DNA of 64,000 nt. Origin: Choricystis sp. odSpoLacu1 (Eukaryota; Chlorophyta; Trebouxiophyceae). The DNA lies in NCBI GenBank assembly GCA_958009055.1, contig OY253651.1, positions 744,001 through 808,000 of the forward strand, given 5' to 3'. This document shows, piece after piece, positions 1-10,848 of the stretch. Numbering within the stretch: the first letter of the stretch is position 1; each line of letters opens with the position of its first letter. Both the position numbers and the translations under genes were made by a program. The notes below the pieces were generated by a model. The model had not been told where the DNA came from, searched no databases, and saw only the letters and a list, made by a program, of their open reading frames with translations.

Positions 1-47
1 CGGACGGCGCACACGCCTCTGTTGGCGATGAGGACGGAGGAGAACAT
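1..47 (-). CDS. DUR1: Urea carboxylase, first 15 codons only (cut by window edge)
   Basis: The ATG on the minus strand at 47 opens MFSSVLIANRG, identical to the start of the complete urea carboxylase gene at 19556. Only 15 full codons are inside the window. If sequence continues to the left, a second urea carboxylase gene may lie there. If the contig ends here, this is just the edge of the duplicated segment. The sequence alone cannot decide. Confidence 0.6.
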   Translation of the reverse strand, partial: MFSSVLIANRGVCAV

Positions 48-1168
48 TTTGTGTCTTGTCGATCTGGTGGGGTGTTGAGGAAAGGGTGTGAGAGCCGCAA
101 AGCCGGCCCGCCCTGAGCGAGGCACAGGGGGTCGGGGCAGGGGGACGGGAGGAACCAACAGGGCGGAGGGTTGAAATGAAACTGCTTGGTCGACAGGTAG
201 GTTCGTGCGCGCACAAAACCGCGTCGCCACCCCCGCCCAGACCGGCCTCATGCCGCCGTCCGCTCCCCTCAACGGTCACCAGGATGGCTCTGACATAATG
301 TCAGGGTGCCAATTGGGGCTGGTCAAGGGCGGTAATGGGGCAGCACGCGGCGGGGGGCGCCGGGATCTTGTTACTAGGGCGACGTTTTGTGCGCCGCGGC
401 CGCACCGACGCGCGCGTCCCGCATGTGGCCCCACCGACACCCGCGTCACACCAACCACGAGTCCTCACCTGGTGTGAATCGAAATACAGAGCGAATAGAG
501 GAGATCTGCGTGAGTCGCGCGCAGCAAAGAAATACAAATACACTCTGTGCGACCCAGTGCGTTTTTTGCGTTGACGTGCGTGAGAATTCACGCACGTCGC
601 GTGTTTGCCTCGTGATGAGGCTTCCCTTTTTCCCGCTTTTGATCTCTGCTGCTCGACTAGCGCAGATTTCAAGCGGTCGCACCACCAAAAAATGTCTGCT
701 TCCTCACCACAGTTTTTGGCATCCACCCTTCATTGCCTCATGCTCGAGGAAGCTTCTGGTCACACCGATTGCGCGGTCACGGATGCCTTAACATGGCTAC
801 TACAAAATGGCACGCATTACATAGAGAAGCGACAGGGAAGAGGGCAAGGTGTGAGGGTGGGTCAATACACCGCGCAAAATAAAATTCCAAGAACTCTCCA
901 CAGCGATCACGAGCTCGCACAAGACATGGTTGTCAAAAATAAAAACAACTCGCCCGCTCACATCATCCACAACTCTAGCGGGGGGAGGCGGCAGCGTCGC
1001 CCCACGCGTTGATTATGGTTTGGATGGCAAAAAAGATCCACTGCGCTTTTGCGCTACAACAACAAAAAACCGGCCCCACATCATTCACACCGCCAGCCTC
1101 CCCCAGCGGCTGGCCTTTGTGCGCCATCGTGAGACCATGAGTCCGAAAAAAACAGGCGCCACGCGTGT
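48..1168. other. Intergenic, upstream of urea carboxylase (copy 1)
   Basis: This 1.1 kb lies between the start of urea carboxylase and the stop of the ATO-type transporter gene, both on the minus strand, so it should hold the urea carboxylase promoter and the transporter 3' UTR. Roughly 480-1080 is visibly richer in A+T than the coding DNA. I see no convincing gene or RNA gene in it; the short open frames lack coding character. A perfect inverted repeat sits at 573-598. Confidence 0.7.
573..598. promoter_or_regulatory. Perfect inverted repeat, 11-bp arms, 4-nt spacer
   Basis: The arms are GACGTGCGTGA and its exact reverse complement, separated by GAAT. The element is about 525 bp upstream of the urea carboxylase start codon and about 570 bp beyond the transporter stop. 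It could be a protein-binding operator or an RNA hairpin. Its regulatory role is inference from position only. An identical element lies in copy 2 at 20082-20107. Confidence 0.35.
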
Positions 1169-2379
1169 TCACACCTCGCCCACCGGCGCGCCTTTGGCGG
1201 GCGCCGGCTTGGCCACCTCCCCCCGCGTCACCACGCCCAGCGGCAGCACCGTGCGGTCAAAGACTTCGTTGTACAGTTCGGCAGACCCGGTGTAGAACGC
1301 GGTGGCGGACACGGCCAGGCCCCACCATCCCGCAACGACCTGGACGGTGGGCACGGTGGCGCCGATGGCGAGGAGGTAGTACAGGGTGCCGAGGCCGAAG
1401 AAGAGGGCTTGAAGGGCACGGTTCATGCGGAGCGTCGCGACAAAGAAGATCGTTGTCAAGACGCCATACAGCGCATTCATCATTTGGTTGGCGCGCACGG
1501 ACGAAATGTGCACTCCGGGCCCACCGTGGGAAGTGCCATCCCACACGCCGATGGAGCCCAGGATGGTGTACAGGCCGAACCCCAGCCAGTACATGCCGTA
1601 CGCAGTGAACGTGGTCGCTCCAAAGGTCGACCCCCGCCTCATGTCGAAGACGGCGGCCATGATTTGGGCGAGGCCGCTGGAGGGTGGAGAGTGATGAGCA
1701 TGGTGTGTGTGGGGTGGTGTGACGCGGCAACCACCCTCGTCCCCCCTCTTCCACACTCTCTCACCCGTAGAAGACGGCCAAGCAGGCTGCCTGGTTGGTG
1801 CCCCCCTTGTTTTCGGTGATGTCGGCGTTGACGCCCTGTGGGAAGGGAGTGGAGGAGGCTGGTAAGAGGCGGTGTGAACCCTCCTCTACACAAGAAGCCC
1901 CCCCCGCCACCACACTCACCGACAAAAACGCGCACGTCAGCGCAAACGCAAACAGACCCAGTGGTCCCGGGTTGGCCACTGTGTCATGGAGGGGGGCAAG
2001 GGAGGAGGAGGAGTGTGTCGGTGCAGAAAAAAAGTGCTCCAGGGCGCGCGTGAAGTTTCCAAGCGCGGCGAGGGCAACGCAAAGTCCCTCCAAACCGCCC
2101 CCCTGCCAGCGCCGCCTCCTTAAAATCATGGCGTGCATAATACAACTGGCGCCAACCGCCGCGCGGGGAGCGGGGAAGGGGAGGAGGGGGCGGCGCAGTC
2201 CTCGTTTGTCGCTCACCGCGCCGCCCTCGCGCCGAAAAGTTCACCCCCCGCACACCATCAAACGCACGTGCTTCTTTGTAGGCGATGGCGCCCTGAAGTG
2301 TTCCCGCGCCGAACGGGTCATCCGCAGCGTCGGTGGGGCGGGAGATGACGAGGGAGGGGAGGGCTTGGAGGGGCGGCAT
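1169..2379 (-). CDS. GPR1/FUN34/YaaH (ATO/SatP) transporter, copy 1
   Basis: Four exons (2379-2217, 1978-1920, 1835-1765, 1676-1169) join in frame to 266 residues, normal for this family. After a hydrophilic N-terminus comes the family signature NPGPLGLFAF at the first membrane helix, then AQIMAAVFDMRRGSTFGATT and further hydrophobic helices; the end is soluble. Known members move acetate or succinate, and the yeast Ato proteins are linked to ammonia export. Substrate here is unknown. It lies directly upstream of urea carboxylase on the same strand, which suggests ammonium or acid transport tied to urea breakdown (inference). The start at 2379 is the only ATG giving a clean exon 1. A copy identical by eye is at 20678-21888. 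Confidence 0.85.
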
Positions 2380-2524
2380 TGGGCAAAGATGGGGAGTTTT
2401 TGGCTTGGGCCAAACAAAAAATGAAGACCTTCTTCACTCGCAAAGTTTTGCGACTCCACAAACAAAACGTGAAAAACACTTTTTTTCACGTTTTTCTTTT
2501 TGGTCACAAAAAGAAACCCGCGGC

Positions 2525-2895
2525 ATGCGCTCCCTCGCGGCCGACGTTGCATCGTCCCTGCTGGTGGGCGTCGCCATACTGGCAGTCGTCGGCGCGTGTG
2601 CGTGCGTGGGGGGGGTTGTGGGGGGGAATGAGAGCGGGTGAGGCCCCGTTTTTTAACCCTCTCTCTCCCTCCCCCGGCACAGTCTGGGCTGCCGTCACCC
2701 TGCTGTGGCCGCACCCCCCCGACGCGGCACGACCCAGCCGGGCGACCGTGCAGGCCGAGATAGACAGGCTCAAGGTTTGTGGGGGGGGGGGTTTGAGAGA
2801 GTTGAATAGGCGACGATCGCGTTTTTGTTGTTTCACTCACCTCCCCCGACACACAGCGCCTGGCCCGCCCGCCACGCTCCGCCAGGCCAGACTAG
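2525..2895 (+). CDS. Small single-pass membrane protein, 67 aa, copy 1
   Basis: Three small exons (2525-2597, 2683-2774, 2857-2895) splice in frame to 67 residues. It begins MRSLAADVASS, then a hydrophobic stretch (about residues 10-33) that is formed only after splicing, then an amphipathic ADQ-type helix with VQAEIDRLK and a basic end. I do not recognise the family. Donors (GTGCG, GTTTG) are weaker than the window norm, so the model is less certain than others. It is divergent from the ATO-type transporter (146 bp between starts), so the two may share a promoter. The same gene is in copy 2. Confidence 0.5.
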
Positions 2896-3059
2896 TAATG
2901 GTGGATTATTGTGTGGTTGTGCTGTGTCAACAAAAGATCAAAATTCAGTGCGCGTTCGAAAAACAAAAAAATGGAAAGGACAGCCCCCCCCCAAAAACAT
3001 CGCTCTCTCTCGCTCGACTCGCCCCCTCTCGTTAGAAACACCTTATCTCTCTCTCCCTT

Positions 3060-4286
3060 TCACGCGCGCGCCCGCTTGGGCGGGCCCACGTCCGGCACCA
3101 CGCCGTCCACATCGCCCTCGGCGCCCCGCCCCCGCCGCGCGGCCGCGGCGGGCGGCGGCGGCAGGCCAGCCCCCGACGACGGCCCGGCCAGGCCAAAGGC
3201 GGCCGCAAAATCGATGTCCGGCACCTCCAGAATAGACGCCAGGTCGGCGTCGATGTCGTCACGGGCGGGGCCGTCGGCGGGAAGGAGGTACGCGGCGTCC
3301 ACGTCTTTGGCGGAGAACCCCGCGCCCAACGCATCGGGAGGCAGCCCCAACAGTTCAGCCGCCAGCGTCGCCCCCCCCGACGACGGCGCCCACAGGTCGT
3401 CGAACGAGTTGAGGGCGGAGGAGGCGGGGGGCGGGGCGGCGGAGGGGCGGGGGGGCGGCGCGCGCGCTTTGCCTTTTTCGGCCGCGGTGGCGCCCGTAGG
3501 CACGCTCCCCCCCCCCCCCCCCCCCGTCCGCTAGCGAGCCAAAGCCCAGCCGGGTGGAGGGCAGGGGCAGGCGCAGGTGGGCGCGCGTCGCGTCGTTGGC
3601 GCCGTGCACGGTGAGGTCGCAGCTGTGGGGTGGCAGTGTGGATGTGTGGGAGGGTTGAGAGTGTGTGGCTGGGAGCGGCAAGCAGGGCGACGCGAGCGCG
3701 GCGAAAATTCGCGCTCTCCCCTCCCCGCCGCGCGGCTTTTCGCCACCCCCCGGCACCCGCGCGTTTGGCTGGGCGCGTCACAGCATGCACACACACCTCC
3801 CAACACACACACACACACACACACACTCTCTCCCACACTCACCCGCGGCACATGACGGCCCTGTCGTCGCAGCACAGCAGACTCGCGGGGGCGCAGCGAC
3901 AGATGTCGCAGGAGGGAGGGGCGGACGCGGTGTCGGCGGACACGCGGTCGTGGTGCGCGCCGTCGCCGAGGTGGGCGCTGGTGGGTGGAGGGGAGGGAGG
4001 GTGAGAGAGGGGCGGGTGGCGCGAAACGCTCGGGCGTCGTGAGCGCTGGTTTGTCTCTCCCCCTCTGCGCCCACGCCTGTCTCCCCCGCATTGCCGCGCC
4101 CACCGCGCCTCGACAAGCGAAGCGCGCATGCCAGGGGAGGTAAACGAGGCTCCGGGTGGGAAACAAGCGGACACACAGCCCCCCTCTCTCGACTCGCCTG
4201 GCGTCGCACGACGCGCACAAAAACTTGCCCTCCGTGAAGCAGAACACGGCCACCGGCACGCCGCCGCAGGCGCAGGCGGACACCAT
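3060..4286 (-). CDS. Double B-box zinc-finger protein, copy 1, frame broken
   Basis: Exons are 4286-4198, 3977-3843 and 3622-3060. The second B-box is canonical, with spacing C-x2-C-x8-C-x7-C-x2-C-x4-H-x8-H; the first is looser (C-x-C at its start). It resembles plant BBX/CONSTANS-like regulators, but I see no CCT domain. The tail is Ala/Pro/Gly rich and ends in basic PPKRARA, a possible nuclear signal. Intron 1 uses a GC donor (AG|GCGAGT) with a normal AG acceptor. In this copy a run of 19 G (coding strand; plus 3507-3525) puts the tail out of frame; copy 2 has 18 and is open throughout. Either a sequence error or a real frameshift allele. Confidence 0.75.
3507..3525. repeat. C19 homopolymer in the B-box gene
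   Basis: Copy 1 has 19 C, copy 2 (23016-23033) has 18. It is the only difference I found between the two copies. With 18 the run encodes six glycines in frame. Confidence 0.9.
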
Positions 4287-4466
4287 GGGTGGTGGGCGGG
4301 TGTGGGCGAGGTGTGTCGAGGGGGCGCGGGGTCGGGGAACAAAACAGCCAGTACCGGCGTTTTTCGTTTGTGTTTTCTCGCCGCTGTGTGGGCCGCGAAA
4401 AACACGTGCTCTCTCTTTCTTCTGTGCCCACACCCGACAACCCTCATCACCCGCACTCCTGCCGCC

Positions 4467-5725
4467 ATGGCCCCGCCCCCCTCCCCGCACGCGCAAGCCC
4501 TCCAGTCGCTCACCTTTGTGTACGGCCCCCTCCCCCCCCCGTCCTGCCCCTCGTCCCCCCACTGGACGCCCGCCCCCCTCAAGGGCGGCCACCGCGGCCG
4601 CTACGCCTGGTCCGACGCGTTTGGAGCGGTGGCGGCGATCTCCCTGGGCCGGGCTGACGTGGCGGGGCGCGTGCTGGCCGCTGTGGGGGACACTCTCTGC
4701 ACCGACCGCGACGGCGGGCGCCGCCTCCCGGGAGCCAGCGACGCGCGGCCGTGGGCGGGGGGGGTGCGCATCGGCAAGCTGGATGAACCGGTGAGAGAGT
4801 GCAGAGAGAGAGGGTTTTGGGTGTGTGTGTGTGTGTTGTGTGCGGGGTGGCGCTGTGCGTTTGCGAAGAAAAAGGGTCGACCGCCGCGTTGTTTTCTTCC
4901 ACCCCTCCCTCCTCTCCTCAGGGCACCCCCGACGGAGACGGCATGTACCTCCACTACGCCACCAAAGTGGCCTTCGCCCTGGCCACTCTGGCCCGCGCCA
5001 CGCGGGACCCAGCGGCCGCAGCGTCGGCGGTGGACGTGTTGTCGTCCGTCGCGACTGCGTCTCTCGAGGACCCCCCTGCCTCCCCCCCCTTCTTCCACTG
5101 GAAGATCGGCCCCACCCTGGACGCCCCCAAACCACGCGGCCCCGTGCGCGTGGGCGGCCTGGACGCATTCGACGTGGCGGTGACGGCGCGGGTGGTGGGC
5201 GCCGCGGCGGCGTCCGTCGCGGCAGCGCGCGCGGCCGCGCCGCCGCCCACCATCCCACCCCAACTCTCCCACGTCGTGGCTGCCGCCGACGCCATGATCA
5301 CGGCCCGACTGGCGTCTTCCCGGGCCCTGGTGTCGGCGGGCGACCCGCTGGACGCGGGGTGTGCAGCGCTGTGGGCGGCGTGGGCACACCACCTCTCCCT
5401 CCCCTGGCCCCCCCGCCTCGCCGCCGACGCCGCCTCCGCCCTGGCCTCCCTGTGGCGGGACGGCACCTTTTCGGGGCCCTCCAACACGCGCCTCGCGTTC
5501 CGCGAGTTTAGGGCGACGCTGGGGGCGCAGGTGGCGGCGTGCGGGAGTGAGAGGGCGGCCGCAGAGTGGCGCCCGCGCGTTGCTGCCGTCCACTCCTTTT
5601 GGGCGGCGGCGGGAAGGCTGACTGCGAGGGACAGCGACATATCGCCGTTGATGTTTGCGTGCAGTTTGCTTCCTGGGGCGTGGCAGCCGGGGTGGGAGCC
5701 GGAGGAGGGGGAGGCGGCCGGGTGA
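4467..5725 (+). CDS. Uncharacterised conserved protein (complete copy)
   Basis: Two exons (4467-4790, 4922-5725) give 375 residues. Features reminiscent of a widespread uncharacterised family are GVRIGK, then DGDGMYLHYATKVAFAL, then FFHWKIGP, and near the end DISPLMFACSLLP. That family resembles helical toroid (six-hairpin-like) proteins, but no reaction is known to me. There is no signal peptide or membrane segment. The part after 5374 is unique to this copy, while the same gene in copy 2 is cut there. It is followed after 58 nt by TAD3 on the same strand, so the two may share one transcript. Function unknown. Confidence 0.7.
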
Positions 5726-5783
5726 GAACGAAGACCGCACGAGCCGTCACTCTGCTGTGTGTTTGTGTCGTGTCCCCCCCCGA

Positions 5784-6018
5784 ATGGGGGACGCCAGCCC
5801 ACCGCCACCGCCGTCCAGCGGGGGCATGCTGGTGGCTGTGCCGGGCGAGGATGCACCGAGTGAGTCGTGTGGGGAGCTGAGTGCGCGGGGCGAGGGAATT
5901 GGGGAGACGATGCCGACTGCCCGACGCTCACACACCCTCTCCTCCCCACCAGCCCTCGAGCTGCGCCCCGCCCTCGTCGCCACGCTGGACGACGCCCGCC
6001 AAACGCACAGACTGGTGA

Positions 6019-6052
<34 letters not shown>

Positions 6053-7047
6053 AAGGGATGAGGGCTGAGTGGAGGGTTTTCGCGTCTTTTTTTCTCACAC
6101 CACACCGACCCTCCTTCCCCCCCCCCCCCCCCTCTCAGATCAAACGCCTGGCCGACGTCGCCCCGCTGGCCACCCACCTCAAACGCGTGCGCCGAACCGA
6201 GGGCGGCGCCACCGAGGTGCTGCTGTGCGCCAGCGTGGCGCCGTCGCGGCGGGGTGGGGCGGTGGCCGAGGCGGCCGCCACCACTGCTGCAGGCATCACG
6301 CTGGCGCCCCCCCCTCCCCCTCCTCCCGCGTCGCCGTCACCACCACCCTCACCGTCCTCTCTGCCGCCCCCACTGGCGGGCGTGCTGTCCGAGTTTGGGC
6401 TGCCCCCCCCGCGCCGCGCGGCCGTGCCGCGCTGGCCGCCGCCCGACCCCCCGGCCGCGCGCGCGTGGACGGCGGCCGCGTGGCCGGTGCATGCACGGCC
6501 TCGTGATGTGGCGCGGGCGACCGCGCCGGCCGTGCCGCCGCCGGAGGGGGCGGGCGCGTGGATGGAGCGGGCCGCGTCACTTGCCGCGGCCGCAGGCGTC
6601 GCCGACGCCGCCGTGATCGTGGATCCATCCACGTCCAAAATCGTGGGGGAGGCGGTGACATGTGTGGGGGAGCACCCCTTGGCCCATGCAGCGGTGGGGG
6701 CGGTCACCGCGGTGGCAGACAGAGACAGGGAGCGATGGCCCGACAACGACGACGCCTCCGCCTCCACCACCTCCCTTTCCCGCCCCTACCTGGCCACCGG
6801 CTACGACGCCTACCTGTTGCGCGAGCCGTGCGCCATGTGCGCCATGGCGTTGCTGCACTCGAGGGTGGGGAGGGTGGTCGTGCGTGCGCGCGCGGAGCGG
6901 TCGTGCGGCGTGCTGACGGGGCGCGGCGTCGTGCCAGCACGCGGGGATGGGCGGAGGACGCGGCTGCACGGCCTGCCCGGCATCAACCATCGGTACGCCG
7001 TGTTTGTGGTGGAGGAAGAGAGATTAGAAGCAGCGGGGGGTGAGTGA
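5784..7047 (+). CDS. TAD3: tRNA adenosine-34 deaminase regulatory subunit TAD3/ADAT3
   Basis: Exons 5784-5859, 5953-6014 and 6139-7047 give 348 residues. The C-terminal cytidine-deaminase-like domain has the zinc motif EPCAMCAMALLHSR and, upstream, HPLAHAAVGAV: the histidine ligand is kept but the catalytic Glu of HAE is Ala. That is the mark of the ADAT3/Tad3 partner, which pairs with catalytic ADAT2/Tad2 to make inosine at the wobble base of tRNAs. The end, INHRYAVF, also fits. The N-terminal half is a variable Pro/Ala-rich region. Intron 2 opens with a long (GT)n tract after the donor. The gene starts 58 nt after the previous stop. Confidence 0.85.
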
Positions 7048-7160
7048 AACGCACACAACAAGCATAACAAAACAGTCAAAAGCACTTGCTCTCTTTCCCT
7101 TGAGAAAAAGACAACAAGCACAGCCAAGCAAAGCATGCTCTCTTCTCTCTCTCTCCCCAC

Positions 7161-7915
7161 TCAGCGCTTGTACGCAGCGTGCGTGCCCGCCCCCACCACC
7201 GCCTCCCGCACATCCTCCAGTCCACCCGCCGCCTCGGCTTCATCCCCCCACCCCGCCTCCGTCGCTTCCAGGGCGGCTTGGGTGGCCAGGCTGCCGCGTT
7301 CGCGGGCGGCGGCGGCGTCGCCCTCCGCGTTGACGAGGGCGGCAGTCGTGCTCGGGATGCGGCCGTCGCGCGCGGTGGTGGGCGCCGCCCACCACACTTT
7401 CATGCGGGACAGCGCGCCGCGGCGGGCGGGAGTGCGGGACGGCGGCGCCGGCACCGCGCACGCCACCGCTTCAGCCGCCGCGTCGGCGGCCTCGCGCGCG
7501 CGCGCGCGCCGACCGCGCCCGCCGCGTCGCCCACAGCCTCGGCCGCCAGGCCGGCCGCGTTAGAAGCAGCGGCCGCCGCGCCCCGCCCTTCCGCGCGGGC
7601 GGCGGTTGCATCGCCGCGGGCGGTGGCGGCCGCGTCGCTCTTGTTTCTCTTTGCCCGCGCGCGCAGCGACGAAGCGGCGTCGCGCACGCGCTCGTAGGCG
7701 GCGCCCCACGTGGTGACGGCTGTGTGTGTGTGTGTGAGTGAAAGTGAGAGAAAAGAGCGCGGGTTTGGGGAGGGGGTGGGGGCGGCTTCACGCCGCGTGC
7801 TATGTGTGCTCCCCCCCCCCCACCCCGTGTGTTTCTGCGTTTTTTTGCGTCGCTGAGCGTGACAGCGACAGCCCTACCTACCTTTGTGGTCAGGGTTGTC
7901 GGGGTGGGTGGGCAT
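7161..7915 (-). CDS. Ala-rich helical protein (LEA-like), frame shifted in a (CG) run
   Basis: Exon 1 (7915-7882) encodes MPTHPDNPDHK; exon 2 runs 7719-7161. The product would be about 196 residues, rich in A, E, R and G, with helical RDAASSLRARAK-type stretches and a conserved-looking centre (MKVWWAAPT). The two parts of exon 2 are in different frames; removing one CG from the (CG)8 at 7493-7508 joins them. I do not recognise it; the composition recalls LEA or apolipoprotein-like helices. It is divergent from the secreted protein at 8706. Confidence 0.45.
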
Positions 7916-8705
7916 GGTGAGAGAAGGGCGGGTGTTTTGGGCGAAGAAAAAGCAAAAAACGGTGTGCGCGAAAAGAAAAGCTTCCCCACTCTTTCCCCGT
8001 CCTCCACTGGAGGACGCCCAGCCCGCCCCCCCCCCTTTGCCAGCGTGTCGTGCAGCAGAGTCGTGGAGAGAGGGCCTGGTGGCCTCTTTTTTGTGTTCGC
8101 CGCCGTCGCTTCTTTGTCACTCTCGCGCTGGTTGTTTTGTCGTCTGCATTCCCCACGTGCCGGAGCGCCTCCCTCCCGCTCCCCTCTCTCCACACTCGCA
8201 GGGGCTTCTCACACGCACGACTGCTTCCCAGGGTAAGCCGCGCGGACTGTGGCGGCCGCCGAGGCCTCCCTCGGCAGACATGCTGCATTCGCCGAAAAAA
8301 ACAGTCGCTTCGCGCTTTGCGGCCTCCCTCACGCCCACGCCTCGCGCTCCCCACCCCCCTCTCCCCTCGCCAACCACTCCTGACGCGCGTGTCTGTTGAC
8401 TGGGAGGGAGGAGTGGGCGGGGCGGGGCGGGAGCAGGCAGTGAAATGCGAGGGAGGGAGGTCTGCGCGCCAACGGCGTCGCGCGGCGCGCCGCTGGGCTC
8501 GTGTGCAGCGCCCCTGGCCGCACCGCGCCCGCACCCTCCCCATCCCCCAACTCCCACCTCGTTGGGTGGCTGGCTACATCCACTGTCGTGTGGGCACGTT
8601 CTTCTACGTTTTCGCGCCAAGCTGACGTCCCGCTCCCCCCTTTTTCCCTCCCCCCAGGCTCGATTCGCGAAACACACACACACTCCCTCCCCCCTCCCCC
8701 CCACC
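7916..8705. other. Intergenic, shared upstream region of two divergent genes
   Basis: This 790-bp GC-rich, pyrimidine-tract-rich stretch lies between two divergent start codons. Open frames on both strands lack splice-supported or family-like protein. I see no RNA gene. It should contain both promoters. Confidence 0.55.
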
Positions 8706-10631
8706 ATGGCGCGCCGCGCCCTGTTCTGCATGGCGCTGCTGGCTCTGGCCGCGTCGGCGTCCGCGTCGAGTGAGTGTTGGGAGTGTGGGAGCGTGTGGAG
8801 AGGGGGGCGCGGTGCGCGCATGTGCGAAAACATCCGTGCCTCACCCTCGGACCCTCTCCCCTTTCCCCCCCCCCCCCCCAGCCGAGGTCAAGGACGTGCT
8901 GGTGGCTGACGCCAAGAACAAGCTGGCTGAGTTGCAGAAGCAGGTAAGACGGGAAGAGGGTAAAGGAGGCGGCGGCCAAACGGCTTTCCCTCTCCGCGCG
9001 CGCGCGCGCCTCTCCGCTCGCTCCCCACCCCTGCACCCTCCTCCTTCCGACCCTCCCACCCCACCCCACACTTCCCCTCTCCCTCCCCACTCCCCACACA
9101 GATCGCCGCCAAGAAAGCCGCCCTCGCCTCCAAGTTCAACAAGTCGGGGGACCCGTCCTTCCCCGTTACGGGCGGCTCCCCCCCCACCGCCACCTCCAAC
9201 AGCGTCACCACCAACGGCGCCGTGTCCATGAGCAATGTGTCGCAGGCGGTGACGCCCCCGGTGACGCCGGCTGCAGCGCCCCCGCCGCCGCCGCCCCCGG
9301 GCCCCGCCGCCCCCGCGCCGCCTGCGACACCCTCTGTCGTCGACCAGGCGGTCAACGCGATGAACGCCAACATCGCCATGTCGTCCGCTCTGAATGCCGA
9401 CATGGCGGCGAGGCTGGATGCCACCGCGGCGCAGGTGGGAGACTTGGCGAGCCAGCTGAATGCCGAGATCGCGCGTTCCACCAAAGCCGACACGGATCAA
9501 GCAGGCCAGAACGCGGCCGACCTGGCGAGGCTGCAGGCCCAGATCGCGGCCGAAACCGCGCGCGCCGAGTCGGCGGAAGCCAAGCTGGCTGCCCAGATTG
9601 GGGGGCAGGACGCCAAACTGACGGCGTCCCTGGCCGCGGACGCCGCGCGCGACGCTCAAGTGGCGGGCCTCAACGACCGCCTCGCCGCCGCCGACACCCG
9701 TCTCACCGGCGCCATCGCGGCCGAGATCGAGCGTGCCGGCAAAGCCGAAGCCGGCATCGCCAACGCGGCCGCCAACGCGGCCGCCGCGCTGCAGGGCGGG
9801 TTGGGCACCGAACAAAACCGCGCCGCGGCGTCCGAACAGTCGCTGCGCAGTGCGATCAACGGCATGCGCCCCTCCTCTGCTGCCGCCGCCCAAGCGGCGG
9901 GGTTCAACATCTCGCTGTCGCTGCGCGGGGGGCAGAGCTCGGGGTGGGGGTCGGGGTCGGGCGGCGCGGCGCCGGGCGGGATCACTTACACTCCGGGGGC
10001 CGACCCCTCCTCTGCTGGCCAGGCTGGCACCACCGTCGTCAACGCCCCCCCCCCCGTCGTCACGGGGACGGGGGGTCAGTGGTCGTCCCAGTGGTCGGGT
10101 GGATCGTCGTCGAGCGGGGTGCCGTCCCTCGGCGCGTCGTCGTCGCTCGTCGCTCCCGGGGTTGGGCCGGCAGGTGTGAAACCCGTCGCCTTTGCCACGC
10201 CCGCCCCCTCCCCCGCCCCCGCCCCCTCGGGGGCGGCGGGGTCCATGTCGTGGTCCATGTCAGCGGGGTCGACGTGGTCGTCCAGCACGGGGGCGCCCGC
10301 CCCCGCGCCGCCGGCTGTGACGCCGCCGCCCACGACGCTCACGCCGCCGCCCACGCCGCCGCCCACGCCGCCGCCCACGCTGCCGCCGCCTGCCACGACC
10401 ACGCCGCCGCCTGCCACGACCACGCCGCCCGCTGTGTCGTCCCTGCCCGGCAGCGTGCCGGGGCTGCCGCGCCAGACGGCCGCGCCCAACGGGGCGGGCG
10501 GCGCCAACCCCGCCACCACGCCCCAGCCGGGTGGCGGGGGCGCGTCCAGTGTCACGTGGGCGGCGCAGGGGGGGATGATGCCGGACGAGGTGGCCCCCAC
10601 GGCGGAGGAGGTGGCTGAAGTGATGCCGTGA
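8706..10631 (+). CDS. Secreted Ala-rich coiled-coil and Pro-rich protein
   Basis: Exons 8706-8769, 8882-8943 and 9102-10631 give 551 residues. A clear signal peptide (MARRALFCMALLALAASASA) is followed by a short helical segment, a Pro run, then a ~190-residue heptad-like region (ADMAARLDATAAQVGDLASQ and similar repeats), then Gly/Ser/Trp-rich and Pro/Thr-rich stretches (repeats of TPPP) that in algae are typical of hydroxyproline-rich cell-wall glycoproteins. No catalytic domain is visible. Likely extracellular or wall structural; exact role unknown. Confidence 0.75.
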
Positions 10632-10848
10632 GGGAGAGGAGAGAGGGCGCGTGGGGAGGAGAGACATCCTGCCTTCCCTTTTTCCCCTCTGTTTGCGACC
10701 GCGCCTGCGGCGGTGGTCAACAGGGGGCTGTCTGATTTTCTTCCTTTTTTATCTTGTGTAAACGAACCATAAAAACCACCGATTCGTCAGAATGAAAAAA
10801 ATGAATAATTTTGACACAATTTCAACCCTCCCAAAAAAAAAAACCAGG

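Larger units (their letters stand above)
1..5374. repeat. Segmental duplication, copy 1
   Basis: This segment matches 19510-24882 base for base as far as I can follow it. The offset is 19509 up to the C run at 3507-3525 and 19508 after it, because copy 1 has 19 C and copy 2 has 18. Identity stops after 5374: copy 1 continues into the rest of the uncharacterised gene, copy 2 into a different coiled-coil gene. The left edge cannot be seen because the window begins inside the copy. Such identity over introns and intergenic DNA means a very recent duplication, gene conversion, or an assembly artefact. Confidence 0.95.

Noticed and set aside
481..800. Possible small RNA gene (a TGATGA box and A+T-rich context) near 612
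   Set aside because: No matching D box, stems or conserved ends could be found by eye; the motif is too short to call.
3531..5258. Long minus-strand open frame (575 residues), also at 23039-24766
   Set aside because: It runs across introns and antisense to two genes with clear splice structure; composition is Arg/Pro nonsense. Only the B-box stretches inside it are real.
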